This document shows positions 52,113 through 64,000 of a stretch of DNA of 64,000 nucleotides, one piece after another. The notes under the pieces are model-generated. The model did no database searches, was not told the DNA's origin, and saw nothing but the letters and a program-made list of their open reading frames with translations. The position numbers and the translations under genes were made by a program. The DNA is from Eublepharis macularius (Eukaryota > Chordata > Lepidosauria > Squamata > Eublepharidae): assembly GCF_028583425.1 (NCBI RefSeq), contig NC_072796.1, positions 123,415,464 to 123,479,463 of the forward strand. The letters run 5' to 3'. How positions within the stretch are numbered: position 1 is the first letter of the stretch; each line of letters starts with the position of its first letter.

Positions 52113-55100
52113 TAAATTCAAACCTCAGGCCTCTTCTGCACACTGCAATATCATAGGATGTCAATCCTTAGTGGAAAATATTAAAATACTCACATAGGAC
52201 TTGTCATTCCATGCAGGCAGAAATTAAATTCTAGCCACATCTCAACATGTCTCATATGTATCCAGATGTGGGAATTAGGCAACACATCATGCTCCAGATG
52301 CATAAAAATGCGAACATTGTTAACTATTCTCTGCGGGGTGTGCAAAATCTCAGCAGCGGTGTTTGGTTAGCATTGTTTTTCTATTTAATGAGTTGGATGT
52401 TGTGTAGCCAAAAGGAAAAGCCAGGAAAGACAGATCCATTACTGTGTTACTTTTGTGTTACTCTATGAATTTCAATGGTGTAAAAGTGAAAATAGGCAGC
52501 AATGAATTGTAACACACAAGCATTAAGGGCCAAATACCCTGAGACGTACCAGCTGCTCTGTGCTGCTCTCTTAATGCCACAAGCAGGTGCGCTCCTGCCT
52601 TCACTGCCCAGTTAGAAGGGATTTACAGCTGCCGTGTGCACTACCCAAACACTGCAGAACAGATGCCACCTACCAGGGGAAACCTGTCTAATGACATTCC
52701 TCACTTGCCTTTCCTCATAAAAGGCCTTGGACCTGATCCAACAAGCATTATCGCTGATAATGCGCGAAGACAATTTTTCAATCCCTTGGATCAAATGCTT
52801 TGTTTTCAATATCTGGCCAAACCCATCCAAACAAAAAGACCAAAAAAACAGTGAATAGTATTATTTATTTGAATGAAGCTTCTGTAGGAGAACATTCCAG
52901 CTTTGTACAGGAGATCTGCCTGCCACTGTACCAACGGCCCAAATCTGCCAATTCAAGGAACTGTCTTCTCCTTGGCTCCAAGTAGGCTCGCCTTGATCTG
53001 CTCTGAAGGGGTTTTAGGACTTCCACATGTGAGTATAATGACACTAAAGAAAATGTTCCTGGGCAGGTAGAGAATGCCTAAAATGGGCTCCAATTTTTGG
53101 ACGTTTCTAGGTTACCACTATAGGTCTTCTGCTACAGCAGGAGAGCTCCCGCCAGGAACCCTCACCCACTGCTCAATGGGGCAGGGGCAGTGGGGGATGC
53201 TGAGAAAATCACTCTCTCCAACAGCACGACTTCACTTCAGGTAGGTCCCTGGAAGTGATGTCATCGCATCAGGGCAGCACCGTAAGATTCCACGGAAACT
53301 CTATGTTTCAGTGAAATCCTAGAGTATTACCCGGATATGATAACATCACTTCCAGGGTCATGCTGGAAGTGATGTCATGCCTTTGGAGCAAGAGCAATTT
53401 GAATTTCCTCACCACCCCAGTCCTCCTGCTAGTAGCCATCACTCAGCTGGCAGCTGTTCCTGGGCACAACGTTGCCTGGCTGCCCCATTAAGCATGCTGC
53501 CTGTTTCTCCATGTCCTGTGCCCCTCCTTATTCAGGCAGAGGGGTGAGCGGTGGACAGCTCTGGCTGTACTGTAGAGGTTCAGGAGTCAACACTGAGGAC
53601 CTGGAGTCAACACTGGTTCAGGAGTCAACACTGAGGAGTTAACACTGAGGACCTCTTTAGGACCTGGCAGCTGCCCAACAATGCCAGCCCCTGATGTAGG
53701 CCCTGAAAATGCCTACCCCTCATTACTGAGAAACCACAGGTTCAACCTCATGGTTACAGAGCAGAGCTAAGAAGAGAGAAACTGACCCATTGTACTAAGC
53801 TCCTTTATTTATTTTGAAAATTTGTATACTGCCTCTCCAGACCTGCTTGGGTAGCTCACAGCTAAAACAATAAAACCAGCCAAGTCAATAAGTATCAACC
53901 AAGTACAATACTTCAGGAGTATGTTTTTATAAAGGAATTGGTTTGTAGTCTACTGCAATGTTTACTATATATATCTCCTAGCTAAAGGGAAGAGAAATGT
54001 TTTGCCTGGTGCCTAAAGGAAAGGAAAGTAGCCGCCGGGCAAGACTCAAAAGTGGAAGGTATTCCAAGGATGAGAAACCACCACAGAAAATGCCCAGTCT
54101 CTAACTGCCACCTGCATTACCTCTGCAGGCAGGGGGCACAGACAGAAAAGGACCTTAACTGGAGGGGATGGTCCTTCATTTTGGACCTTAAAGGCAAGAA
54201 CCAGCATTTTGAATTGTGCCCATTAACAGACAACTGGGAATTTAACACAAACTGCACCTACTCAATGAAGACACCACAGCTTCTGATCTTTTATTAAAGA
54301 CAAGGATAAAGTGTTTTCAGCGGAGTTCTACTTGCATAGCCCACTGTCCTGTCACAAGTTCCCTCAGGCAATTCTTTAAAATGCTGCCATTTACTGTCAT
54401 GCCACAACACAAATCTCTCTCCTACACAAGAAACCAAAGTTTCTATTTCAGGATAGTTCAAATTCCACTTCAGAATCAGTGCGCTGTGTTGTATCATGTT
54501 TAGCCCAACGCTTCTCGCTCACTTGTAGATTGCATAATTAGACTTGCTCATACATTACTATGCAGAGGAACCAGAATGTACTGAGCTGCTTTGGCACAAG
54601 AGGCATGCATGTTGAGCAACATTTAAACATGAAATAAAGATAGGCAGTTGCTTGATGGTTATTTTACTTACTGCATTAGGGTGTGTGTGCTAGTGGGGGG
54701 AAGGCATGTGGGAGAACCCTGAAACTTTGCTCCAAACAGGAGAGCTGAGAACAGGCATCAGCTCTGCTAGTTTAGTTTCAACACCTACCTAACCACCCAC
54801 CTCCATAATGCATCCATAATTCTGTCTTGTGTCACCTCAGTAATATAAGAAATACACCTGAGCTACACATGCTGTAGAATGAGGCTATTCTGAGGTGGGA
54901 GAGTGGCCTGTACCATTTCAGACTGGGGGGAAGGGATTAACTCTTAATGCTCTTCTGTGTAAACAAAGTCACCCTGCATGTAAAACAACTACCTGTTCAG
55001 GGAGAAAGACTCTCCCTGAACAGGTTGGCTCATCCCCTGCTGTGCTATATTGTTTTAATGAATGGCAACATTTAAAAAATATGATTCCTGTCTGAAGTGG

Positions 55101-55843
55101 TACAGCCCACTCTACCATCTCAGAAGGTCTCAATCACCTGATTCTGAGGTCTGGCCTAGGCGTGCAAAAAATGAGGATGGGATTTTGGAGTGGGCCAGTG
55201 CAGATTGCAATTAGGGGGTATCATTTTTCGACACCCCTCTATGTAAACACAAAGACAGTAAAAAGTTTTAAAATCCGCACCTCAACAAGAAGGATATGCT
55301 AAAAAACCCCAGTCATTAAGATGGTCCTCAAGAAAGGGGAGCATACCCTTGTAAGGTGACACCAGCAGCTTGGACATCTTCTCTTCCCCCTTCCCTCTCT
55401 GTCAGGAGTCCACTTTTCAAGTCACCACAACACCAACAACAAATAGTAATGTGTGAACCATGCCAGACCCAACAGTTTTTGCCAGTTTGACTATTTTAGG
55501 TTCATGGCTGATTATTCTGTTCACATCTTTAAGGACTCTTTGTGACCCCAGAGGGGCAGAATGACTTAGTATCCCGTTAAGAGTTCACCCACGTTTTCAC
55601 CCCAGAACCTACTTTTCATTGCTAGCTGTAGATCTATGTGAAGCAGTACAGAAGAAAAAGCTTTTGAACGTATTAAGAATGCTTCCCCCTGTTTGCTGAG
55701 TAGCCACGGACCCTCTTTTTGGGAGCCAGGGCTCAAGTCCACCTTACCTACAGTCTGGGACCTACCTATTCAAAGGCCTGTCCCTTCTCAACTCTGCCCC
55801 TCAGCTCACAGAAGTTTTATGGTATGTTGCAAACCAGGACTTA
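52113..55843. other. Intergenic DNA, scattered old repeats
   Basis: A small tandem duplication at 53575-53660 (GAGTCAACACTGAGGA units), a GGAAGTGATGTCAT-type repeat at 53240-53390, and LINE-like sequence at about 53810-54210. No gene recognised; 54640-55690 looks unique. Confidence 0.45.
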
Positions 55844-55931
55844 CAGTGCAATCCTATGGAGAGTTACTCCAGTCTAAGGCCATTGACTTCAATGGGCTTA
55901 GACTGGTGTAACTCTGCATAGGATTGCACTG
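55844..55931. mobile_element. Intact 88-base hairpin MITE
   Basis: CAGTGCAATCCTATGGAGAG TTACTCCAGTCTAAG folds on CTTAGACTGGTGTAACTCTG CATAGGATTGCACTG around ATTGACTTCAAT. Flanked by TTA/TAA. Interrupted relatives lie at 5349 and 42663. Confidence 0.85.
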
Positions 55932-56049
55932 TAAGTGCTCTGAGATTTCCTTTGTACGTTTGGAGATTATAGTATATAATTTTTTTTGCATATAACATGG
56001 GGGAGGTTGGGGGCTGTCTTACTTTCAGGGTTGTCTTCCTTTTGAATAA

Positions 56050-56692
56050 ATGTGGATATTTGGCTTGTGTGAACTTTAACTGGTTTGTTGAAAGCCGCTT
56101 TGAAGTATTCCGGAAGGACTGGAATATATATCTTTAATGACGATGCTGCTGATGAAGATGAAACAAAATATCAAGATCTAAGATCTGAAGCTCAGCATCT
56201 CTGGGAGAAACATACAACTGTTGTTCCAGTAGAGACAGGAGCACTAGGTGCAGTTCTCAAAGGATTATGTAAACATCCAGGCAATATTAGCATAGAGAGG
56301 ATAACTGGACAGTTGCAAACAGTCGCACAACTCGGAACGTGTCACATATTAAGAGGATACCTCTTTGACTCCTGGATAAAATCCGAGTGGGTGAGGGACC
56401 AAAAATTCCAGTCCAAACATCTGGTGCACCATAAAAAGAGCTAATAATAGTAACAACAACGCTTATATACTACTCCTCTAGACAGATTAGTGCCTCACCC
56501 AGAGCGAACAAGTTAGTGTTATTATCTCCACAATACAGCCGTGAGGGGTGGCTCATCGGAGGCTACCTACTGCGCTCATGGCAGTAGTAGGATTCGAACC
56601 AGCAGAGTGCTGATTTCGCAGCCGAACTACTTAACCACTTGCGACAGCAGCTCAAACATCTGGTGCACAGCGAATAATAACAATAATAATAA
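56050..56692 (+). mobile_element. C-terminal fragment of a non-LTR retrotransposon (R4/Dong-like, tentative), split by a SINE
   Basis: An open frame from about 56085 reads LWEKHTTVVPVETGALGAVL and QTVAQLGTCHILRGYL, a pattern I associate with R4/Dong-type ORF ends. With the SINE at 56430-56652 set aside, the frame ends LVHSE-stop and runs into a TAA-repeat tail. R4-type elements are known for TAA-rich tails and targets. Strongly 5' truncated. Confidence 0.6.
56430..56652 (-). mobile_element. tRNA-derived SINE, - strand, inside a LINE fragment
   Basis: Flanked by a perfect 16-base duplication CAAACATCTGGTGCAC. The - strand has head GAGCTGCTGTCGCAAGTGGT and B box GGTTCGAATCC, the family of 18293 and 20785. 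Confidence 0.9.
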
Positions 56693-56739
56693 AGTGGCCA
56701 GCTCGGTTCTTCGTCGGTTCCCTGGTGAGGAAGCCGAAG

Positions 56740-57250
<511 letters not shown>

Positions 57251-58429
57251 CGGGACTCCCGCCGGGCAGGAAGAGGAGTTTGGAAGACCAAATCCTGCCC
57301 CGCCATTGCTTCTGATCTTAGCAACTGCAAGTCTGTTGCGTCTTCAGTAGGCGGCGGGAGTCCAACAGGTCACCTTTCGCCGCCTCTTAGAGCTGGGGAG
57401 AAAGGTGGACCTGTTGAACGTTTGCATGGCGCGGAGCTCCGTTCGAGTCTCAAGAGGCGGCCCTAAAATGGCCACCATGTCCACCCCCCACCCCCCCAGC
57501 GCCGCTCTTCTGAATGGCTTTTCTGTTCGTACAACAACTTCTCGCGCCTTATTGGACTGGCAGGGTTTCTTTTATATGTCTGTTTGGTGTCTGAGGGATT
57601 TGGGTCCAGTGCCCCTGAGAGACCACCAAGTTTTTCAGGGTATAAGCTTTGGCAGCTTTGACTCTCAAAAGCTTACCTCCCGAAAATAAGTGCCACCGGA
57701 CTCAAATCCTGCTGTTCTACCTCAGACCAACACGGCTACCCACCGGAAACCATTTGGTATCTGTGTTGCTCTTAGGCCAAAAAATCCACCTGGATTTAAA
57801 TAATATCCTTTCTGGAACCCCTTTTAACATCTTTTGAATGGTTTTTCTGTTCCTACAACGTCTTCTTTTGCTGTATTGGAATTGCAGTTTCACTTGTACG
57901 ATTTTGCCTTCTTTTAATATCTGTATTACTCTTAGCCCCCCCCCCCCTCCCCAAAGAAAGAGGATTTAAATAATATCCTTTCAGGAACCCCTTTCAATAT
58001 CCATGACTATGGCCTGTTTTTCTCCTCAGCTTTACAAACCCCTCTTGGCCTTTTAGAGAGGTCTGCCTGTATTTTTTTACTATGCTTTTCATCACGCTGA
58101 GCTCACACACCCCTTCCAGGCCACGGTTTTCAAAGCCAAGTTTCAAAATGTGCTTGGAGGTTCCTCAGATCTTGTGAGGGATTCTTCACAAGTTGAGGTC
58201 ACGATCTGGCATGCCACCAAAGGCACGGGTTGAGTTGCCGCCACCCTTCCCGCCTTCTTCCCAGGTGGTGCCAAAGTGCTGCTGTTTCCCCAGCGGTGGA
58301 GATGCAGAGAGTCTTCCCTTGGTGTATCTCAGGCTGCTGTGGAAAGTCTGTTGACAACCTTATTTGCTTGCTTGTAGTAGTGGTGTGTCTTAAGGAGGAG
58401 GAGGGTTGGCTTCATTTATTATAGCTCAC

Positions 58430-59335
58430 TGTTCTCCCCAGTGGGACCCCAAAGCAGCTAACAGCATCATTCTCCTCTCCTCCGTTTTATCCTCACCACA
58501 ATAACCCTGTGAGGTAGGTTAGGCTGAGAGCCAAGCTACAAGTGACGAATGACACTTGAACGGCAAGTGAACAGACTCACGTGTATTCCTCCCTGTTCAT
58601 TTGCGCTCCACTTGCCCTCCACTTGGGGCCAAGCTACAAGTGATGAATGACACTTGAACGGCAAGTGAACAGACTCACATGTATTCCTCCCTGTTCACTT
58701 GCGCTCAACTTGCCCTCCACTTGGGGCCAAGCTACAAGTGATGAATGACACTTGAACGGCAAGTGAACAGACTCACGTGTATTCCTCCCTGTTCACTTGC
58801 ACTCCACTTGCCCTCCACTTGGGGCCAAGCTACAAGTGACGAATGACACTTGAATGGCAAGTGAACAGACTCACGTGTATTCCTCCCTATTCACTTGCGC
58901 TCCACTTGCCCTCCACTTGGGGCCAAGCTATAAGTGATGAATGACACTTGAATGGCAAGTGAACAGACTCACATGTATTTCTCCCTGTTCACTTGCCCTC
59001 CACTTGCACTCCACATGATCGAGTGAGTCTGTTCACTTGCTGTTCAAGTGTCATTCATCACTTGTAGCTTGGCACTTGATTACTGATCAAGTGGAGGGCA
59101 AGTGGAGCGCAAGTGAACATGGAGGAATACATGTGCGTGGAGGGCAAGTGGAGCGCAAGTGAACAGGGAGGAATACACATGACTGTTCACTTGCCGTTCA
59201 AGTGTCATTCATCACTTGTAGCTTGGCCCTGAGAGAGAGAGAGACTGGCCCAGGGTCACCCAGTGGAAAAGTGGAAGTTCAAACCTGGGTTTCTCTGGAC
59301 CCAACACTCTAACCATTACACTACGCTGGCTTTTA
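58430..59335 (-). mobile_element. tRNA-derived SINE, - strand, split by the MITE array
   Basis: CTCCTCCGTTTTATCCTCAC CACAATAACCCTGTGAGGTA before and GGCCCAGGGTCACCC ... CTCTAACCATTACACTACGC after 58528-59229 are the two halves of one SINE. Confidence 0.85.
58528..59229. mobile_element. Expanded palindromic MITE array, GGGCCAAGCTAC family
   Basis: A 702-base insertion flanked by TGA on both sides. The left side holds five direct units of about 98 bases (starting near 58528, 58625, 58723, 58821 and 58919), each beginning GGGGCCAAGCTACAAGTGAT or a variant. The right side (about 59000-59229) has the inverted arms, ending CACTTGTAGCTTGGCCC. Ordinary copies of this family are 120-235 bases. Confidence 0.92.
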
Positions 59336-59779
59336 AAACAGATTTTATAGATGTACTGTTTTTATTTCTTTCGTAAGCTGCCTGGAGGGCTATGAGAAAA
59401 GATCAGGCATATTTCAAATAAATGAATGTCCCTCGCCTCTGTAAATGAGTCTCATCTTCTGCTCCTTTTTCTAACACACTATTACTGAAGTGCTTTTCCT
59501 TATTGCTTTTATCAGTCCTCTCTGTATGTTCTTCCGCTTCCTCGTGCTTCCACTCCCTGTTCCCCAAGCCTCTGGCTGTGCTATAAAAGAGTTTCTTTGG
59601 TGACACATGGATTGAATATCATCTGGGGAGTGAAATTAATAAAGCCGATGGGAAGTGGAGGAGAAAGGTACACAATACACACCTGCCTTGTGACTGTTGG
59701 TGTGACTTGCCGGACTAGAGCCTCTCACAGGTTTTTCCTGTATTAAAATTAGCAATTTTTTCTCAAGATAATAAAGTGT

Positions 59780-59935
59780 TGCCTGACTTATATGGTGTAA
59801 CCGACTTAGTGGCAACCCTACCTTCATGGGGTTTTCAGGGCAAGAGATAATTTCAGGTGGGCAGCCGTATTAGTCTGTAGTAGAAGAACAAAATTCAGGT
59901 CCAGTAATACCTTAAAGACTGACTAGATGTTTGCC
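59780..59935 (-). mobile_element. Two short SINE/repeat fragments
   Basis: 59780-59850 resembles the 3' body of the 5S-derived SINE (ACCGACTTAGTGGCAACCCT). 59850-59935 is the end of the hammerhead-like family (GGTGGGCAGCCGTATTAGTC, CAGTAATACCTTAAAGAC). Confidence 0.5.
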
Positions 59936-60339
59936 CTTGTAAGATGAATTCATTTCAATCATCGTTTAAAAAAATCATTTGATTTTAAATCTGAGTTCCC
60001 ATTTTATAATTTGTTATCTGAACAAGCCGCATGCTAAATGTGTGCTGTAACAATTAAAACAGTGGTTTGCAACTCGCTGGAGCCTTTTATACTAAGTAGG
60101 AGTTACTCAAATATTAGTCGTGCCGCCACATGCTTTTTGCACTATAGAATGCTGCTTGCAAAGATAGGGCGGGCCCAGTTGTGAAATGGATTGATTTTGT
60201 TTGGCTGTCTCTGTCTTAATCACGTTACCAAGGCTGCAATCCTATGCACACATTTAAACCTGTTTAAATGTAGTGGCATTTATTTCTGAGAAAACGTCTA
60301 TGGGATGAAGCAGCTGAATAATGAGTCAGACCATTGGTC

Positions 60340-60592
60340 TATAACAACAACAGCATTCACTTTATATACCCCCTTTCAGGACAACTTAATGCCCACTCAG
60401 AGCGGTTTACAAAGTATGTTATTATTATCCCCATAACAGTCACCCTGTGAAGTGGGTGGGGCTGAGAGAGCTCTGAGAGAGCTGTGACTGACCCAAGGTC
60501 ACCCGGCAGGCTTCAGGTGGAGAAGTAGGGGGTCAAACCTGGTTCTCCAGATTAGAGTCCTGCTGCTCTTAACCACTACACCATACTGGCCC
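60340..60592 (-). mobile_element. tRNA-derived SINE, - strand
   Basis: CAACAACAGCATTCACTTTA, CTTTCAGGACAACTTAATGC, GTGAAGTGGGTGGGGCTGAG and CTCTTAACCACTACACCATA; a nearly full-length copy of the 5775 family. Confidence 0.88.
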
Positions 60593-62644
60593 TATCAAGG
60601 TAAGTGTTGTCTCCTCAGACTGGCAGCAGCTCTCAAGATTCTTGGGTCTTTCCCTGTACCCACTGGCTCCCCTTTTGAACTGGACATGACAGTGTGTGGA
60701 AAGCAGACGCTGTACAGCCGAGCCAAAGCTCCTCTAGTTGAGTTGTAAATTCCTAGGACTTTCCAGAAAGGTCTGGATTGGAAGTTAATTGAGCAGAACA
60801 ATTTTTTTATGAGATCAAAAATAAATTTTCATCTTGTGTGATTAGCAGAGTCATAAATATTCAGTAACTACATATGGGTAATTAGAGAGCATAAAATATT
60901 AGTACAGAATTGCACAGGTTGGGTAGGGGTTGTCAGTACATTATCCAGTTGAGCAGTTGGATATTATCCCCTAGACCCTTAGGCCAGTAATAACTCAATC
61001 CCTTTCCTGAACATGTAACTTCATATGCAACCAGAGCATTGTCCCTTTTAAGCCATCCTGTTCAAACCAGGAACCACTTTGCAGCAGCTACTCGGGCAGA
61101 CGTTTTTCCTATCCCTATTAGAGATTCTTTAATTGGTTATTCCTCTAAGCATTAGGACATTTAGAAATAATATATGCAAAGCTTGAAACATTCAAAGGCA
61201 AGGCAAATATGGGGTACTTTTTAATATTCCCAGTTCTTTAGAAGCATACAGCAAAGTCCAGAGCTTAGTCAAGATGCAGCAAGAACTTGTATTACATAAT
61301 AAAATTGATCAGGGTTAAATCAGTCTCAGATGGGAAACTATCTGTAAACCTATACATGCCTCCTTCAGCTTATGGAGAGAAAGGAATATGGAAATGGGTA
61401 TGCAATAAATGCCAGGGCTGCTTTGAAATTTTGCCTGCAAAAATTTTTTCAAGATGGAAAAAGGAAAAGAGTGGGGGCTCAAAATCACCCTAAAAAAAGA
61501 TAATCCAAAATGTATCTTGTTTTACTGTTTGCAGCCACTGCGTTCATCTTCTCTACTGCTCCTTCGGCGCCAATTTTTTCTTCTTGTGATCTCAGCCACT
61601 CAGATCATGACATCCCAGTGTATGTAGCCAGTCAGAACTGGCTCTGTAGCATCATGTTTGAGAGCAAACAAGGAAACGCATCTGTGTTGTCAAGGCAACC
61701 ATGCCAGTGCCCCCACATAGGGGGCACAACAAGGAACGTTGGTCTGGTTGCCTTGGTGACGGAGGTGCTGTTCCCTCCCTCCAAAGACACTTTGGAGCTC
61801 CTCCAAGCCTTCCCTGGAAAAATGGGTGAGAAAAGGCTGCTTTTTAAAATGCATGAAAATGTTAGTTGCAAATTGGTGCTAGTCTGAGCTTGGCCTTACA
61901 AAGTATGGCTTGGCTTTGGTTTCTCTTTCAAAGCACTAGAAGATCTGTGATGGAGCACAAGGACCGGATCTGTTATAAGCAGTAGAAGGAGATGAGCCCA
62001 GGAACTGCTGTGTATGAGGACAAAATCCCTTAATACCGTGTATGTAAAGCTTACGCTCTGGGCCGTCCCGGTTTACTCTTCCTGATCACAGTCTATAAGC
62101 CACCTTGTACACAATAGGATGATTCTGAGCATAGACAAGTAATTCAGCTGTCCTGCTCCCCAAGGTGGTTATCTGACTATAATAAAGCTGTACATTCTGC
62201 ATGCTGAAGGTTTACTTACCAGTACCACTTAAATTTGAGGCTCCCCCCCGCCCACCGCCTTTGGCTGCCTGCAAGTTCTATTTGTTCTGTGGCACAGATG
62301 CATTTTAAATGGTAGCACAGTGTTTTGTACACCCTTCTGTATTTGATTTATTTTTTATGAGTTTGGGTTTCCTTTCTTCCCCATGTGTTGTTGAATATTC
62401 TTCACTACTGCTTTGCAGTCAGTGTTGACCTTGAGTATAGTCAGTGTGTGGAAGTGATGGGTTCGTCTGGGATCTGACTGCTCAAGGTGGTCGTGTGACT
62501 TGATTCTTGATTCATAGCACAAACACATCTCATCCCATGTTTGTTTATAACGTGGTTCCATGTTTATAACAGTGAATTAAAAAAAACATTGAAGCAATTG
62601 GGTCACTTTTGTTTTTGTGGAATAGCATATTTCAAAGCACCCTG

Positions 62645-62805
62645 ACCTGGGTAGCCCAGGCTATCCTGATCTTGTCAGATCTCAGATAATAAGCAGGATT
62701 GGTCTTGGTTAGCACTTGGATGGGTGACTACCAAGAAAGTTACTAAGCAGAGGTAGACAGTGGCAAACCACCTCTACTTGTCTCTTGCCTTGAAAATCCT
62801 ACGTG
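62645..62805 (+). mobile_element. 5S rRNA-derived SINE
   Basis: TATCCTGATCTTGTCAGATC TCAGATAATAAGCAGGATTG GTC, then TTAGCACTTGGATGGGTGAC, match 5S rRNA box A to box C in order. The 3' body is shortened. Confidence 0.88.
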
Positions 62806-63055
62806 GTTGAAGTTGGCTGCATCTCAGCAGCTCTTTCCACCATGCTTCGAAACATCAACTGGGGACTCTCTTTTAAAAAAATTAGCAGTTAAGTGCACTC
62901 TCTTAATAGGAAGATACTTTGGGGAAAAGAAATAATCCCACATCTCTGATTTTAACAGCAACTTTTCATGAAGAAGCTAAGTAGGTGAAACTTTTCCTGG
63001 CATGGAATGTTAAGGAGAAAGCAGCAATGAAGTTAGGTGATTTTAGACTCTGGAG

Positions 63056-63838
63056 TGGAGATGGGCATGAAACGAACCACAGAACAAAATTCCATATGGA
63101 ATGGCTGGTTCGTTTGCACTGAATTTGCACCGAATTGAAACAAATTTTTCCAGCTGTTCCGTAGCTGGGTTCGGAGTTTCACAGACCCTGCGCCAGTATC
63201 AGCCTATTGGCTGAACCCAGCTCCGGGTATGTGAAATTGACAGCCTCTGTGCAGGAGAAAGGGGCTGTCAGTTTCACAGACCCTGCGCTGGGTTCAAGGG
63301 ATGGGTTGAAACGGGCGCGGGGTCTGTGAAACTGACAGCCTCTTTCTCCTGCTGCCTGGGCTGTCAGTTTGTCAGTTTCTCAAACCCCGTGCTGGAACAG
63401 TGTGGGGTCTGTAAAACTGACAGCCCGGGCAGCAGGAGAAAGAAGCTGTCATGTCACGGACCCTGCACTGGAACTGGTGAGGGGTCTGGGAAATGACAGC
63501 CACTTTTCGTGCTGCTCTTGCAACAAGAGAAAGAAGCTGTCATTTCACAGACCCCGCACCAGTTCCAGCATGGGGGGCTGTGAAATGGCAGCTTCTTTTC
63601 CTGCTGCCCAGGCTGTCAGTTTTACAGACAGCCCAGGCAGCAGAAGAAAGGGGCTGTCTGTTTCAAATGCCCCATATCGGCTTCAGCAGCTGGTGCAGGG
63701 CGGCTGAAATGCCATGGAACAACGAACCACGAACTGGGAAAAGGTCAGAAGTTCATGGTTCAAGGTTCCGTGGAATGCTACAAACCACAAATCATGTGGT
63801 TCGGGGTTTGTTTGTTTTTTGGTTCGTGCCCATCTCTA
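63056..63838. mobile_element. Non-autonomous hAT-like element (TAGAGATGGGC ends)
   Basis: Ends TGGAGATGGGCATGAA and TTCGTGCCCATCTCTA with perfect 8-base duplications CTCTGGAG. The interior is made of repeated short blocks in both orientations (AACTGACAGCC, CACAGACCCTGC, GCAGCAGGAGAAAG). No transposase. Confidence 0.88.
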
Positions 63839-64000
63839 CTCTGGAGTCAATGACCTTAATCCCCCCTCATTGTTTATTAATATCAGATGTATGGGAACCA
63901 CAATTCCCAGAATGCAGTGGGGGAAAGAACTGGTGGAATAAAGATGGAGGTGCACCGGACAGACCTTCCCCACAACTTTGGCTACAGTTTGCCTTTGGAT

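Noticed and set aside
57405-57837. Later MAL2 exons in the first part of the intron
   Set aside because: None of the frames resembles MARVEL membrane segments; 57640-57755 is a repeat fragment.
62645-62770. A functional 5S rRNA gene
   Set aside because: Too diverged and fused to a SINE body; multiple dispersed copies show it is a 5S-derived SINE.

Overview
This is vertebrate nuclear DNA, almost certainly from a squamate reptile and possibly a gecko-like lizard. The squamate call rests on Sauria-type SINEs (tRNA-like head, Bov-B-like ACCTTT tail), 5S rRNA-derived SINEs, CR1-like LINEs, and a very dense load of small palindromic DNA transposons. The gecko suggestion is a weaker impression from the transposon families. 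Genes are split by introns and there is no prokaryotic or viral gene organisation. I recognise no endogenous retrovirus, LTR element or Polinton.

Two protein-coding genes are supported, both on the + strand. COLEC10 (collectin liver 1, CL-L1) is complete: six coding exons between 12799 and 36154, all introns in phase 1, encoding 274 residues (signal peptide, 24 Gly-X-Y triplets, neck, C-type lectin domain). A TATA box lies at 12586 and an AATAAA signal at 36307. MAL2 starts at 57037; only its first coding exon (45 residues, phase 0) is inside the window, within a CpG-rich promoter, and its first intron runs off the right edge. The order COLEC10 then MAL2 on the same strand matches the region of human chromosome 8q24.12. 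The two proteins are functionally unrelated: one is a secreted lectin of the complement lectin pathway, the other a four-pass raft protein of transcytosis.

Layout: 1-12.5 kb is intergenic DNA with a minisatellite, CR1-like LINE ends, hAT-type and other palindromic elements, a Penelope-like inverted repeat and a recent 180-bp tandem duplication. 12.8-36.3 kb is COLEC10. 36.3-56.7 kb is intergenic, with nested SINE and MITE insertions and long stretches where I recognise nothing. 56.7-57.5 kb is the MAL2 CpG island and exon 1. 57.2-64 kb is MAL2 intron 1, with an expanded palindromic MITE array near 58.5-59.2 kb and a hAT-type element at 63.0-63.8 kb.

The most informative signal outside the genes is the insertion structure. 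Many elements have readable target-site duplications: 8 bp for several hAT-like families, 3 bp for a family with GGGCC/GAGCC ends, and 12-16 bp for retroposed elements. This allows nests to be ordered in time, including a three-level nest at 38.5-39.2 kb. Two repeat types also carry hammerhead-ribozyme-like cores (CUGANGA, stem, GAAA), reported as a hypothesis.
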